A stretch of 64,000 bases of DNA from Hathewaya massiliensis (GCF_902143515.1 NZ_CABFVD010000001.1:806001-870000); one strand, 5' to 3'; positions 46,458-55,728 are shown, numbered from the stretch's first letter. The notes: generated by a model not told the origin, from the letters alone. A program made the numbers and translations.

Positions 46458-47147
46458 ATGGCTGATAAAATTTTAGTTCTAGAAGATGAGTTGTCTATTA
46501 GAAGTTTTATTAAAATAAAATTAAAAAACTTAGGTTATGAAGTTATAGATGTAGGTAAAGGCACTGAAGCTATTGAAGTTGTAGACTCTTCATTTAAAAT
46601 AGCCTTACTTGATATTATGTTACCAGATATAGATGGAATAGAGGTTTGCAAAATACTACGCGAAAGATTTCCTAATCTTGGAATAATAATGCTTACTGCA
46701 AAGGGGCAAGAATCAGACAAAATTATTGGACTTAAAACTGGCGCTGATGACTATATGGTAAAGCCTTTTAGTCCTTCAGAATTATCCGCTAGAATAGAAG
46801 CTCTACTTAGAAGGTTACATAGGCAAGAGCCTTCTTCAAATGTAATAAAAAATCCTCCCTTTATACTGGATAATGACAAGAAGATCTTTCAAAAAAATGG
46901 GGTAGATATTCCTTTAACACCTACAGAGTTTTCAATTATGGAATATCTTATGAATAACCCTAATAAGGCTCTTGATAGAGATAGTATATTAGACTATGTT
47001 TGGGGAAAAACCTATGTTGGAGATACTAAAACTGTAGACGTGAATATAAGAAGAATTAGACAAAAAATAGAAACTGATTCCTCAGATCCTCAGTTCTTAA
47101 AAACTGCATGGGGCTTTGGATACATTTGGAGTGTAAAAAATGATTAG
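46458..47147 (+). CDS. OmpR-family response regulator
   Basis: This is a 229-residue transcription factor. The receiver (about 3-118) has the acidic pocket (VLEDE), Asp52 in LLDIMLP, Thr in LTAKGQ and Lys in MVKPFSP. The winged helix (about 130-229) has LTPTEFSIMEYLM and ends FGYIWSVKND. It is 23 bases after the lipoprotein gene and overlaps the kinase start by eight bases, so the genes form one operon. GTGAGGAAG precedes the ATG. Confidence 0.93.
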   Translation: MADKILVLEDELSIRSFIKIKLKNLGYEVIDVGKGTEAIEVVDSSFKIALLDIMLPDIDGIEVCKILRERFPNLGIIMLTAKGQESDKIIGLKTGADDYMVKPFSPSELSARIEALLRRLHRQEPSSNVIKNPPFILDNDKKIFQKNGVDIPLTPTEFSIMEYLMNNPNKALDRDSILDYVWGKTYVGDTKTVDVNIRRIRQKIETDSSDPQFLKTAWGFGYIWSVKND

Positions 47148-48534
47148 CTTAAAAAATAGGATTTACCTTCAAAATGTGATTATAATAATCTCTCTTGTAA
47201 TGATATTAGAGTTTATTTTTATATTGTTCTTAAATAACTACTATAATGAAGGGGTGAAAAGAGAACTTCAAAGTAAATTAACCCTTTCCGCTACTTTATA
47301 TAATAAATACTTAGTAAGGGAAAGTATGGAGGAAAGAATCAGTTATATTCTTGAAAGTGAGTCTAAAAACGAAGCTTTTTATGTAGAATTAATTGACAAT
47401 GACTTTAACTTACTAATAGATTCCAATGGCTTTAATAATAAAGCTAATACATTTAAATATAAGGATCTTATATTAGCTTCTAAGGCTTCCCCTGACATAG
47501 TTAAATATGAAGGAAATGAAACTATAATTGCTATGACTATGCCACTTTATGATAAAGATAGTAAGGTATGGGGATATCTTAGATATTCTACCTGTATTGA
47601 TAAGGTAAAAAGGACTTTAAACAATATTATTCAACTTTCAATAATAATTATTAGTTTAGTTATAATAATAACATTTTTTTTAAGCTCTATATTAGCAAAT
47701 AAAATACTAGATCCAATAGAAACTTTAATTAACGCTTCAAAAAAGATGGCTAACGGTGATTTTTCTCAAGATATTGTTATAAAAAATAAAGATGAAATAG
47801 GCATACTTGGTGAAACTCTTAATTATATGTCTAAAGAAATAATGAAAAGTAACAAACTAAAAAATGAATTTATATCTTCAATATCCCATGAATTAAGAAC
47901 TCCTTTAACTGCTATAAAAGGTTGGAGTGAACTAATTCTAACCGGTGATGTAGAAGATTTAAATGACATAAAGGAAGGTATGTCTATAATTTCTAATGAA
48001 ACAGATAGACTTACAATCTTAGTGGAAGATCTATTAGATTTTTCAAAATTAGAATCTGGAAAAATAAAAATGAATATGGAAAGTGTAAATTTAAAAGAAC
48101 TAATAAAAGATATATCTTATTATTTTAAAAATACCATTGAAGAAAAAGACCTATCCTTAAAATTAAACTTATGTAAAGAGGATATCATAGTATTAGGAGA
48201 TAAAAATCGATTAAAACAAGTTTTCATAAATTTATTACATAATGCTATAAAATTTACAGAAGAAGGCAAAAACATATACATTTCATTAAAAATTATAGAA
48301 AACTCAAAGGCTTTAATTTCTATTAAGGATGAAGGTATAGGAATTTCAGAAAAAGACCTTCCTAAGGTTACAGAAAAATTCTATAAAGGGAACTCTAAAT
48401 ATTCTGGAAGTGGTATTGGTCTTGCTATTTGCAAGGAAATTTTAACCCTTCATAATGCAGAACTTCATATAGAAAGTGAAGAACATATTGGAACTACCAT
48501 AATTTTAGCCTTTAATATTTTAACTAATTTGTAA
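47140..48534 (+). CDS. Sensor histidine kinase
   Basis: This is a 464-residue membrane kinase with a first helix (about 10-32), an extracytoplasmic domain, and a second helix (about 165-185). HAMP (about 190-240) follows, then the acceptor His250 in ISSISHELRTPLTAIKG. The ATPase domain contains NLLHNAIKFTEEG, KDEGIGIS and GSGIGLAICKEIL. It overlaps the regulator by eight bases, indicating coupled translation. The external lipoprotein encoded first in the operon may feed it the signal. Confidence 0.92.
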   Translation: MISLKNRIYLQNVIIIISLVMILEFIFILFLNNYYNEGVKRELQSKLTLSATLYNKYLVRESMEERISYILESESKNEAFYVELIDNDFNLLIDSNGFNNKANTFKYKDLILASKASPDIVKYEGNETIIAMTMPLYDKDSKVWGYLRYSTCIDKVKRTLNNIIQLSIIIISLVIIITFFLSSILANKILDPIETLINASKKMANGDFSQDIVIKNKDEIGILGETLNYMSKEIMKSNKLKNEFISSISHELRTPLTAIKGWSELILTGDVEDLNDIKEGMSIISNETDRLTILVEDLLDFSKLESGKIKMNMESVNLKELIKDISYYFKNTIEEKDLSLKLNLCKEDIIVLGDKNRLKQVFINLLHNAIKFTEEGKNIYISLKIIENSKALISIKDEGIGISEKDLPKVTEKFYKGNSKYSGSGIGLAICKEILTLHNAELHIESEEHIGTTIILAFNILTNL

Positions 48535-48609
48535 CAAAAACATTATCCATATAAAATATAATCTTTATATAGCTAATGATAAACATAATAATATGAAAGA
48601 GGTTTTGAA

Positions 48610-49356
48610 ATGAAAAATACTACATTAAAATTTCCCATAGTATTTTCAATCATAATTATAATACTAAGTTCTATAGTTTTTATATCTTTAGAAAACCCTA
48701 AATCAAATATCACTAAATTAGAGGGTAAAGCTGATTCAAATACAAATAAGGACCTTTCTAAGGAACCTACTGTTAACATAGAAAATTTCTTTCCTTTAGT
48801 TGAAGGCAAAGTTCTTAATTACTCTGGAGTGGCTGAATATGGTGAAAACCTAACTGTCAGTAAAATAATAAATGAACAGAATAAAAAAACTATAATTTTA
48901 AAAGGTCAGATTATTAACCTTGAAGATTCAAGTAATAAACCTAGTAAAAATTTAGAATATGCCTATGAAATATATAAAGATTATGTAAAAGTAACTACCC
49001 AAAATCCTAATAGAGAATTTTCTCAGTCCATAATCGATTCTCATATTGCTCTTAAAACTCCTATAAAGTCTGGTAACTCCTGGGAGGAAGAAGTGACTAT
49101 TAATGGTGAAAATCATAAATGCAAAAGTGTAATATTAGATGTATCAAAAGATATGAATGGAAAATCCCTTATTAAGATACAACATATTGTTGAAGATATG
49201 CCTAACTACCCTAATGATACCTATAAAGAAATAAAAACTTATAAAGAAGGCCTAGGTTTATATCAATATGAAAGTACTATTCTTTTGCCTAATGATGAAG
49301 ATAAATCTAAACCTACTCCCTTTGATTTTAAATATAAAATTTTTGAAGACAAGTAA
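48610..49356 (+). CDS. Membrane-anchored exported protein of unknown function
   Basis: The 248-residue product has one N-terminal membrane helix (about 10-28, FPIVFSIIIIILSSIVFIS) and a probable beta-rich extracytoplasmic domain. It reads PLVEGKVLNYSGVAEYGENL at about residues 63-82, like a fragment seen in other Clostridium exported proteins. No lipobox is present. It lies 75 bases after the kinase gene on the same strand and has a terminator overlapping its stop codon. It may be controlled by the two-component system upstream. Confidence 0.68.
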   Translation: MKNTTLKFPIVFSIIIIILSSIVFISLENPKSNITKLEGKADSNTNKDLSKEPTVNIENFFPLVEGKVLNYSGVAEYGENLTVSKIINEQNKKTIILKGQIINLEDSSNKPSKNLEYAYEIYKDYVKVTTQNPNREFSQSIIDSHIALKTPIKSGNSWEEEVTINGENHKCKSVILDVSKDMNGKSLIKIQHIVEDMPNYPNDTYKEIKTYKEGLGLYQYESTILLPNDEDKSKPTPFDFKYKIFEDK

Positions 49357-49377
49357 ACTTTATATTGTCTTCAAAAA
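49340..49377 (+). terminator. Terminator of the two-component cluster
   Basis: TTTTTGAAGACAA (49340-49352) pairs with TTGTCTTCAAAAA (49365-49377). It includes the last codons of the gene at 48610. Confidence 0.85.
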
Positions 49378-49418
49378 GAGGCTATTGCAAAAGTAATGTT
49401 TATTAATTCACTATAAGT

Positions 49419-49467
49419 AAAACCATGTATGAAAGGGTACTTTGTCTCCCATTTATACATGGTTTTT
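49419..49467. repeat. Short palindromic repeat, CCATGTATAAA family, copy 1 (49 bp)
   Basis: AAAACCATGTATGAAAGGG faces CCCATTTATACATGGTTTTT, ending in a T run. A longer relative lies at 62885-62963. The middle of that copy is missing here. It may be the remnant of a mobile element and also acts as a terminator-like hairpin. Confidence 0.65.
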
Positions 49468-49573
49468 GTATTATTAGATATACTCTGCATTATGCAACAA
49501 ATAATTTAATTTGCTTCTATCTAAATTAAATAATAGGTTTAATTTTACCTATGTTCAATAAATGGGAATTTTA

Positions 49574-50155
49574 TTATAGTAATCCTGAAATATTAGTTCT
49601 AATATCTCTTAAATAACTCTTTAGTATATCTTCATCTGAAGCTGGCACTTCCCCAAAAAGCATATGACTTACAGTTTTTATGCCACAAAATTCAAAGGTT
49701 CCAGCATCCTTTATAGTTTTCATAGCTTCATCCATTCCATTTTTCTTATATGCTTCATTAGAGTTGCCCATAGGGGTAAATATAGCAACTTTTTTACCCT
49801 GTAGAAGTCCTATTGGTCCATTTTCTTTATTTACATATGCAAATCCATAGGATAATACTCTATCTAAGTATCCTTTTAAAATAGCTGGTTCACTTCCCCA
49901 CCATATAGGATATACTAGACTTATAAAATCTGCTTCTTTTATAAACTTCTGCTCTTCTTCTATATCTTTTGGTGTTATACCCTTAGCAAAAGATTCAAAA
50001 TCTGAAGGTAGAAGAATTGGTTGAAATTTTATTTTGTATAAATCTCTAACCTCTACTTCATAATTTTTTTCTTTAGAAGCTTCTACAAGGGTATCAACAA
50101 TTCCTTTAGAAAAACTTTTTGGGTTTGGATGTGCAAAAATTATTAGATGTTTCAT
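49574..50155 (-). CDS. NAD(P)H:quinone oxidoreductase-like flavoprotein
   Basis: The 193-residue protein belongs to the flavodoxin-like NAD(P)H dehydrogenase (quinone) family (MdaB/YwrO-like). Segments are LIIFAHPNPKSFSKGIVDTL at the N-terminus with the FMN/FAD phosphate loop, EADFISLVYPIWWGSEPAILKGYLDR, and GKKVAIFTPMGNSNEAY. It is expected to reduce quinones or related electron acceptors. AGGAGG is well placed before the ATG. It is monocistronic and convergent with the two-component cluster. Confidence 0.88.
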   Translation of the reverse strand: MKHLIIFAHPNPKSFSKGIVDTLVEASKEKNYEVEVRDLYKIKFQPILLPSDFESFAKGITPKDIEEEQKFIKEADFISLVYPIWWGSEPAILKGYLDRVLSYGFAYVNKENGPIGLLQGKKVAIFTPMGNSNEAYKKNGMDEAMKTIKDAGTFEFCGIKTVSHMLFGEVPASDEDILKSYLRDIRTNISGLL

Positions 50156-50283
50156 TAAATTTTCCTCCTAGGTTGTAGTTAGTCAATCATCACTTGCATT
50201 AATAATTATTACCTTATTATATTATATTTTGCCTTATTAACCAAGGTAAATCTTATTGCATATAGTCTTTATACTATAATTAA

Positions 50284-50365
50284 GCCGTCCCACACTCCTC
50301 TCTTTTTTAAGTAGAAGCTAAGAACGGCCAGCCACCTCTGAATAAAAGCTATAAGTTTTATTTTG
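50284..50365. repeat. Possible degenerate copy of the dispersed hairpin repeat (G)
   Basis: The segment contains CACACTCCTCTCTTTTTTAA and a second part GCCACCTCTGAATAAAAGCT, weakly like the family head and middle. GCCGT (50284-50288) and ACGGC may pair. Much less certain than copies A-F. Confidence 0.3.
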
Positions 50366-50391
50366 AAATTGTATAAATAGTTCTAAGCTTG

Positions 50392-50820
50392 TTAAGCTTT
50401 ATCTATACATTGTTTTAAAGTGTGCCAAGCAAGTACGGCACATTTAACCCTAGCTGGCATATTTGAGATATTCTTTAAAACCATAGCATCTTCTAGTTTT
50501 TCTAACTCTTTATCATCAGTAATTTCTCTTTTAATCATCCCTACAAAGGTCTCTACTAATTCCAATGCTTCTTTTTTGTCTCTTCCCTTAATTAAATCTA
50601 TCATCATAGAAGTTGAGGCTTGAGATATTGCACAACCTACACCATTGAAAGCTGCATCTTCAATAATATCTTCTTTAAATTTTAACTCCAGTGTTATATC
50701 ATCACCACAACTTGGATTATGTCCTCTTTCACTACAATCCATATGATCTAAGTGTCTCTTATTATGTCCACTAGCATTGTGTTCCATTATAAGTTCTGTA
50801 TATATTGTACTAAGATCCAT
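50392..50820 (-). CDS. sufU: Iron-sulfur cluster assembly protein SufU
   Basis: SufU is a zinc-dependent sulfur-transfer partner of SufS (IscU-like fold), 142 residues. The three Cys ligands sit in HNPSCGDDI, VGCAISQAS and PARVKCAVLAWHTL. The start is directly at the end of sufS, with the two overlapping by 11 bases. It is the last gene of sufCBDSU. SufU, not SufE, is the partner typical of Firmicutes. Confidence 0.95.
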   Translation of the reverse strand: MDLSTIYTELIMEHNASGHNKRHLDHMDCSERGHNPSCGDDITLELKFKEDIIEDAAFNGVGCAISQASTSMMIDLIKGRDKKEALELVETFVGMIKREITDDKELEKLEDAMVLKNISNMPARVKCAVLAWHTLKQCIDKA

Positions 50821-52045
50821 ATCCTAACCACTTCCTAACATTCTTTAAACTATCTATAAATATGTCTACTTCTTCTTTTGTATTGTAAAAATAAAAACTT
50901 ACTCTAGCTGTAGAATTTAAATTCAAATATTTCATAAGAGGTTGAGCACAATGATGCCCTGCCCTTAGAGCTACTCCATAAGAATCCATTATAGTAGCTA
51001 TATCATGTGGATGAACCCCTTCTATATTAAAAGATATTACTGCTCCCCTATTTTTCATGTCTAAAGGACCTACTATATTTACATAAGGTATATGTTTTAA
51101 CTTTTCAAGGGCATAACTTGTAAGGTCTTCTTCTCTCTTATTAATATATTCAAACCCTACTTCTTCTATATATTCTATAGCTGCCATAAGACCTATGGCA
51201 CCCTCTACATTTTGTGTTCCAGCCTCAAATTTATAGGGAAGTTCTGCAAAGGTAGACTCCTGTTCTTCCACATATTCTATCATGTCTCCTCCATATAAAA
51301 ATGGTGGCATTTTATTTAAAAATTCTCTCTTTCCATATAAAACTCCAATACCCATAGGTGCCATTAACTTGTGTCCTGAAAACACTAGAAAATCTGCATC
51401 TAAATCTCTAACATCCACTTTCATATGTGGAACACTTTGAGCTCCATCTACAACAACAATAGCACCATTATCATGGGCAATTTTTGAGATTTCTTTTATA
51501 GGATGGATACTTCCTAGTGCATTGGACATTTGAGCTATACTTACAATTTTAGTCTTATGATTTATCTTAGACTTAACTTCTTCTAAGTTTATCCTACCCT
51601 CTGAATTTAGATATATATACTTTAATTTAGCCCCTCTAGCTTTAGCTACTCTTTGCCAAGGAATTAAATTGCTATGATGTTCTGAGATTGATATTAAAAT
51701 CTCATCATCCTTATTTAGAAAATTCATTCCATAGGAATAAGCTAAAAGATTCAAGGACTCTGTAGTATTTTTAGTAAATATTATCTCTTCAAAATGTTCT
51801 GCATTAATAAATTTCCTAATAGTTTCCCTAGCCTTATCATAAGCTTCTGTAGAAACTACACTTAAATAATGAGCACCTCTATGAACATTGGCATTTAATT
51901 TGTTATAGTACTCTTCTATAGCCTTTACAACCTTTAAAGGTTTATGTGTAGTTGCAGCATTATCTAAATATACTAATTGCTTACCGTTTACCTTTTCTTT
52001 TAATATAGGAAAGTCATTTCTAATTTCCATTATATTTTTATCCAT
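50810..52045 (-). CDS. sufS: Cysteine desulfurase SufS
   Basis: This PLP enzyme mobilises sulfur from L-cysteine for Fe-S clusters; about 411 residues. The PLP Lys lies in FLVFSGHKLMAPMGIGV. The active Cys lies in GVALRAGHHCAQPLM, and the cofactor block VSIAQMSNALG is conserved. The frame opens with GTG at 52057, but GGTGATT sits before the ATG at 52045, so that start is preferred. It is cotranscribed with sufD and sufU. Confidence 0.95.
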   Translation of the reverse strand: MDKNIMEIRNDFPILKEKVNGKQLVYLDNAATTHKPLKVVKAIEEYYNKLNANVHRGAHYLSVVSTEAYDKARETIRKFINAEHFEEIIFTKNTTESLNLLAYSYGMNFLNKDDEILISISEHHSNLIPWQRVAKARGAKLKYIYLNSEGRINLEEVKSKINHKTKIVSIAQMSNALGSIHPIKEISKIAHDNGAIVVVDGAQSVPHMKVDVRDLDADFLVFSGHKLMAPMGIGVLYGKREFLNKMPPFLYGGDMIEYVEEQESTFAELPYKFEAGTQNVEGAIGLMAAIEYIEEVGFEYINKREEDLTSYALEKLKHIPYVNIVGPLDMKNRGAVISFNIEGVHPHDIATIMDSYGVALRAGHHCAQPLMKYLNLNSTARVSFYFYNTKEEVDIFIDSLKNVRKWLGYGS

Positions 52046-52059
52046 TTTAATCACCAAAC

Positions 52060-53193
52060 CTATGCTTCTACTAACTTTTTATGAATTTCATTTTCAATAT
52101 TTTCACGTATAATCTCTACAGGTATTAAATCTAGTATAGGTTTAAAGGAAGCTTCTACTATAAGCTTTTTAGATTCCTTTTCACTTAATCCTCTGCTCAT
52201 TAAATAGAATAACTTATCTCCATCTATTTTCCCTGCACTTGCAGCGTGTTGTCCTTCTACATCATCTTCCTCGCATAGGAGTAAGGGAATTGCATCGGAT
52301 TTTACCCTAGGATCTAACAAAATAGCATATTCTTCTTCTGACCCCTTAGACCTTGATGCACCTTTTTTAAAGTCTAAAGTGCCCTTAAACATTTTATTTC
52401 CCTCGTCCTTTAATACTCCTCTTATCTCCATATCACTGTTGGTTCTTCTTCCTCTATGGTTCATAATATAATTTAAATCTGTATACCTATCACCATCTAC
52501 AAGGTAGATAGATTTTAAATTACTTTCAGCTGTATCCTCATCTAAATTCGTTACAATATTACTAAAGCTCTTTTTTGCTCCTAATTCCACATTCACATAG
52601 TTTACCTTTGCCCCATAATCTACATATGACACATTTGAATCAAAATTCTCAGAATCCTTGTTCATCATCTGAACTTTTATAAGATTTACCACTGCCCCTT
52701 TTTTTGCGTAAATCTTTGTAAGTCCATTATGAAAAGCTTCTTTTTCTGTCTCTGTACCATATTGAATTACAATAGTTATTTCACTATTTTCTTCTGCTAC
52801 AATTATATTGTTATCTATTAGTTTATTCTCACTATCTCTTATCTTATAATCTAGGACTATGGGTTCTTTTATTTTCTCACCTTTTTTTATATGAACTACT
52901 ATTCCAGAGTTGAAATTTTTCTCTGCATTTCCTACAAATTCTTCACTTACTCCATAGGCTAAATCGTTTCTTCCATGATATACATCTTTGTATTTTAAAT
53001 TAAAACTCTTATTTAATAGTTTTTCTATTTCTTCCTCATTATAAGCGCTTCTATTTTTTATAAATGAATTTTCTTTTACTATATCTATATTATATTTTAT
53101 TTCCGGGAAATTATAATTTTCCAAAGGTACATTATTAACTTTAAGCCATCTCCAAGTTAAAACTGGAGAGTTATTTAATAAAATTTCTTTCAC
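52060..53193 (-). CDS. sufD: Fe-S cluster scaffold component SufD
   Basis: This is a SufB/SufD-fold beta-helix protein of 377 residues, part of the SufBCD scaffold. It has the family end region with RSKGSEEEYAILLDPRVKSDAIPLLLCEEDDVEGQHAASAG-like segments, here split as DAIPLLLCEEDDVEGQHAAS and KLFYLMSRGLSEKESKKLIV. It lies between sufB and sufS on the same strand. Confidence 0.93.
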   Translation of the reverse strand: MKEILLNNSPVLTWRWLKVNNVPLENYNFPEIKYNIDIVKENSFIKNRSAYNEEEIEKLLNKSFNLKYKDVYHGRNDLAYGVSEEFVGNAEKNFNSGIVVHIKKGEKIKEPIVLDYKIRDSENKLIDNNIIVAEENSEITIVIQYGTETEKEAFHNGLTKIYAKKGAVVNLIKVQMMNKDSENFDSNVSYVDYGAKVNYVNVELGAKKSFSNIVTNLDEDTAESNLKSIYLVDGDRYTDLNYIMNHRGRRTNSDMEIRGVLKDEGNKMFKGTLDFKKGASRSKGSEEEYAILLDPRVKSDAIPLLLCEEDDVEGQHAASAGKIDGDKLFYLMSRGLSEKESKKLIVEASFKPILDLIPVEIIRENIENEIHKKLVEA

Positions 53194-53207
53194 CTTTACT
53201 CACCTCT

Positions 53208-54671
53208 CTATCCTATGGTTCCTTCAAGTTCTAGATTAATTAAATTATTCATCTCAACTGCATATTCAAGAGGTAATTCTTTTGAAATTGGCTCCACAAA
53301 GCCTCTAACTATCATTGCCTTAGCCTCTTCTTCACTAATTCCTCTACTCATAAGATAGAATATAGCCTCATCGCTTATTCTTCCTATTTTAGCTTCATGC
53401 CCTAAATCTACTTCATCATTTGCTATATCAATTACTGGTATGGTATCTGATTTTGATATATTATCTAACATAAGTGATTCGCAGGAAACTGTAGATTTTG
53501 AGTGATGAGCATTGGGAGTGATTTTAACTAATCCTCTATATAATGCAACTCCGCCATCCTTAGAAATAGACTTTGAGTTTATAGTTGAAGATGTATGAGG
53601 TGCTGCATGAACAACCTTTGTTCCTGTATCTAAGTGCTGCCCTTTACCTGCAAAAGTAATGCCTGTAAATTCTGCCCTAGCCCCTTCTCCTTTTAGAACA
53701 CTCATAGGATATAACATAGATACCTTAGATCCAAAAGAACCAGAAACCCATTCTATAGAACCATTTTTTTCAACTATGGCCCTTTTTGTATTTAAGTTAT
53801 ACATATTCTTTGACCAATTTTCTATGGTACTGTAACGAAGGTTTGCACCCTCTTTAACAAACAATTCAACACAGCCTGCATGAAGATTATTAACTGAATA
53901 CTTAGGTGCTGAACACCCTTCAATAAAATGGAGTTTTGCCCCTTTTTCCAATATTATTAGGGTATGCTCAAATTGTCCTGCTCCTTTAGCATTTAGTCTA
54001 AAATAAGACTGAATTGGAATATCAACCTCTACTCCTTCTGGAACATATACAAAGGACCCGCCAGACCAAACTGCTCCATGTAGAGCTGCAAATTTATGAT
54101 CGCTTGGAGGAACACACTTCATAAAGTATTCTTTAACTAAGTCCTCATGCTCTCTCATAGCTGTCTCTATATCTGTATATATTACACCTTGCTTTGTAAG
54201 GTCTTCTCTTACACTATGGTATACAACCTCTGAATCATACTGTGCTCCTACCCCAGCTAGAGACTCTCTCTCTGCCTTTGGAATTCCTAAAAGGTCAAAG
54301 GTTTGTTTAATATCCTCTGGCACTTCATCCCAAGAACCCTTCATATCAGTATCTGGTCTTACATAGGTTACTATATTATCTATATCTAAATCTGTAATAT
54401 CAGGACCCCAAGTTGGAACATCAATTTCATTATATATTTTTAAAGATTTTAATCTAAAATCTCTCATCCACTGTGGTTCATCTTTTTCTTTAGAAATTTC
54501 TCTTATAATATCTTCTGTTAGACCTTTTTCTGACTTATAACTATATCTCTCTTGATTTTTTATATCGTATATACCTCTTTCAAGGTCTTCTACATAAGTC
54601 CTTTTTCTTTTATCTTCTTTATCTACTTTATCTACTTTTAGATTTAATAAATCCATTCCTTTATTCACCAT
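53208..54671 (-). CDS. sufB: Fe-S cluster scaffold protein SufB
   Basis: SufB carries the nascent Fe-S cluster in the SufBCD complex; about 487 residues from the preferred start. Segments include YTDIETAMREHEDLVKEYFM, VWSGGSFVYVPEGVEVDIP, INSKSISKDGGVALYRGLV and SCESLMLDN, typical of the family. The frame opens at 54722, overlapping sufC, but GAGGTGAG precedes the ATG at 54671. It is one base after sufC ends (with a two-base overlap of the stop region). Confidence 0.95.
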   Translation of the reverse strand: MVNKGMDLLNLKVDKVDKEDKRKRTYVEDLERGIYDIKNQERYSYKSEKGLTEDIIREISKEKDEPQWMRDFRLKSLKIYNEIDVPTWGPDITDLDIDNIVTYVRPDTDMKGSWDEVPEDIKQTFDLLGIPKAERESLAGVGAQYDSEVVYHSVREDLTKQGVIYTDIETAMREHEDLVKEYFMKCVPPSDHKFAALHGAVWSGGSFVYVPEGVEVDIPIQSYFRLNAKGAGQFEHTLIILEKGAKLHFIEGCSAPKYSVNNLHAGCVELFVKEGANLRYSTIENWSKNMYNLNTKRAIVEKNGSIEWVSGSFGSKVSMLYPMSVLKGEGARAEFTGITFAGKGQHLDTGTKVVHAAPHTSSTINSKSISKDGGVALYRGLVKITPNAHHSKSTVSCESLMLDNISKSDTIPVIDIANDEVDLGHEAKIGRISDEAIFYLMSRGISEEEAKAMIVRGFVEPISKELPLEYAVEMNNLINLELEGTIG

Positions 54672-54672
54672 T

Positions 54673-55434
54673 TTACTCACCTCTGGAATATTGAACTTCT
54701 TCCTTGATCCCCTCATACCCATTAGACTCTATGTCTTTTGCTAAAGAATAATCTCCTGTCTTAACTATTTTTCCATCCATTAATACATGGACATAATCCG
54801 GTTCTAAATATTCAAGAATTTTATTGTGGTGTGTAATTATTAATATTGAGTTTTCTTCTTTCTTAAATAACTTAACTCCTTCAGCTACATCTCTAACAGC
54901 ATCCACATCAAGACCTGAATCTGTTTCATCTAATATTGCAAGTTTTGGCTCTAATATAGCCATTTGAAGTATTTCGTTCTTCTTTTTTTCTCCTCCAGAG
55001 AATCCAAGGTTTAAATATCTATCTGCATACTCTTCTTTCATTTTTAATAGTTTCATCTTTTCTTGTAACTCTTTTTTAAATTGCATAACCCTTATAAACT
55101 TTCCTGTTACTGCTCCCTTAGCTGTTCTTAAAAAATTTTCAACAGTTATACCAGGAACTTCTTCTGGATATTGAAAAGATAAAAACAATCCTTTTTTAGC
55201 TCTTTCATTAGGCTTAAGCTCTTTTATTTCTTCATCTTCTAATAATATTTCTCCACTTTCAACATGATACTTAGGATGCCCCATTAAAACATTTGCAAGA
55301 GTTGACTTTCCAGCACCATTGGGTCCCATAATAACATGTATTTCACCTTTATTTATATTTAAATTTAGACCTTTTAAAATCTGTTTATCTTCTATATTTG
55401 CATAAAGATTTTTTATTTCTAATAACTTTTCCAT
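54673..55434 (-). CDS. sufC: Suf complex ATPase SufC
   Basis: This is an ABC-type ATPase of the SufBCD scaffold, 253 residues, cytoplasmic. Walker A is MGPNGAGKSTLAN, the signature LGFSGGEKKKNEI, Walker B ILDETDSGLDVD and the H-loop IITHHNKIL. Unlike transporters it has no membrane partner. AAGGAGAG precedes the ATG. It is first in the sufCBDSU operon, and its upstream region carries a sigma-A promoter with Fur-like and Rrf2/IscR-like sites. Confidence 0.96.
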   Translation of the reverse strand: MEKLLEIKNLYANIEDKQILKGLNLNINKGEIHVIMGPNGAGKSTLANVLMGHPKYHVESGEILLEDEEIKELKPNERAKKGLFLSFQYPEEVPGITVENFLRTAKGAVTGKFIRVMQFKKELQEKMKLLKMKEEYADRYLNLGFSGGEKKKNEILQMAILEPKLAILDETDSGLDVDAVRDVAEGVKLFKKEENSILIITHHNKILEYLEPDYVHVLMDGKIVKTGDYSLAKDIESNGYEGIKEEVQYSRGE

Positions 55435-55471
55435 AATATTCTCTCCTTACTGGAAAATAAATTCGCCCTTT

Positions 55472-55496
55472 AATTCCGAGTAAATTAGTCGGGATT
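55472..55496. promoter_or_regulatory. Rrf2/IscR-like palindrome upstream of sufC
   Basis: AATTCCGAGTAAATTAGTCGGGATT (split here as AATTCCGAG, TAAATTA, GTCGGGATT) is a near-perfect palindrome of the CCGA-n-TAAnTTA-n-TCGG type. This resembles operators of Rrf2-family iron-sulfur regulators. It lies about 40 bases before sufC, downstream of the presumed transcription start. A half-like match is at 55711-55728. Confidence 0.55.
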
Positions 55497-55510
55497 ATTT
55501 TCAAAAGATA

Positions 55511-55530
55511 ACCCTAGCTAAAGCTAGAGT
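55511..55530 (-). terminator. Attenuator-like hairpin in the suf leader
   Basis: On the minus strand ACTCTAGC pairs with GCTAGGGT around TTTA and is followed by TATCTTTT. It sits between the promoter at 55683 and sufC, so it could attenuate the operon. Confidence 0.4.
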
Positions 55531-55661
55531 CTCTTTATGTTGGGATAAATAATGACCTAAATTTTTCTTAAAACTAATTGCACTTAATTCAACACTTTAT
55601 TGGTTAATTTTATTTGGTAATTTTATATTGGCTAATTTTATAATGATTATAGTTTTCCACT

Positions 55662-55674
55662 GATAATCATTATC
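55662..55674. promoter_or_regulatory. Fur-box-like site at the suf promoter
   Basis: GATAATCATTATC is a perfect 13-base core of the Fur consensus. TAATGATTATA at about 55641 is a second partial match. The position overlaps the expected transcription start of the suf operon. Confidence 0.6.
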
Positions 55675-55682
55675 TTATATAT

Positions 55683-55711
55683 AATATACATTTTTTATTT
55701 TAAAAAGTCAA
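55683..55711 (-). promoter_or_regulatory. Sigma-A promoter of the suf operon
   Basis: On the minus strand TTGACT (55706-55711) and TATATT (55683-55688) are 17 bases apart. It is about 250 bases upstream of sufC, with a Fur-like site just below it. Confidence 0.7.
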
Positions 55712-55728
55712 CCATTTTACTCGGAATT
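55711..55728. promoter_or_regulatory. Second Rrf2/IscR-like half site adjoining the -35
   Basis: ACCATTTTACTCGGAATT, the reverse of AATTCCGAGTAAAATGGT, repeats one full arm (AATTCCGAGTAAA) of the palindrome at 55472-55496 and touches the -35 element. Confidence 0.5.

Noticed and set aside
49419-49467. Insertion sequence
   Set aside because: Only a short palindrome is present; no transposase frame or target duplication was seen.
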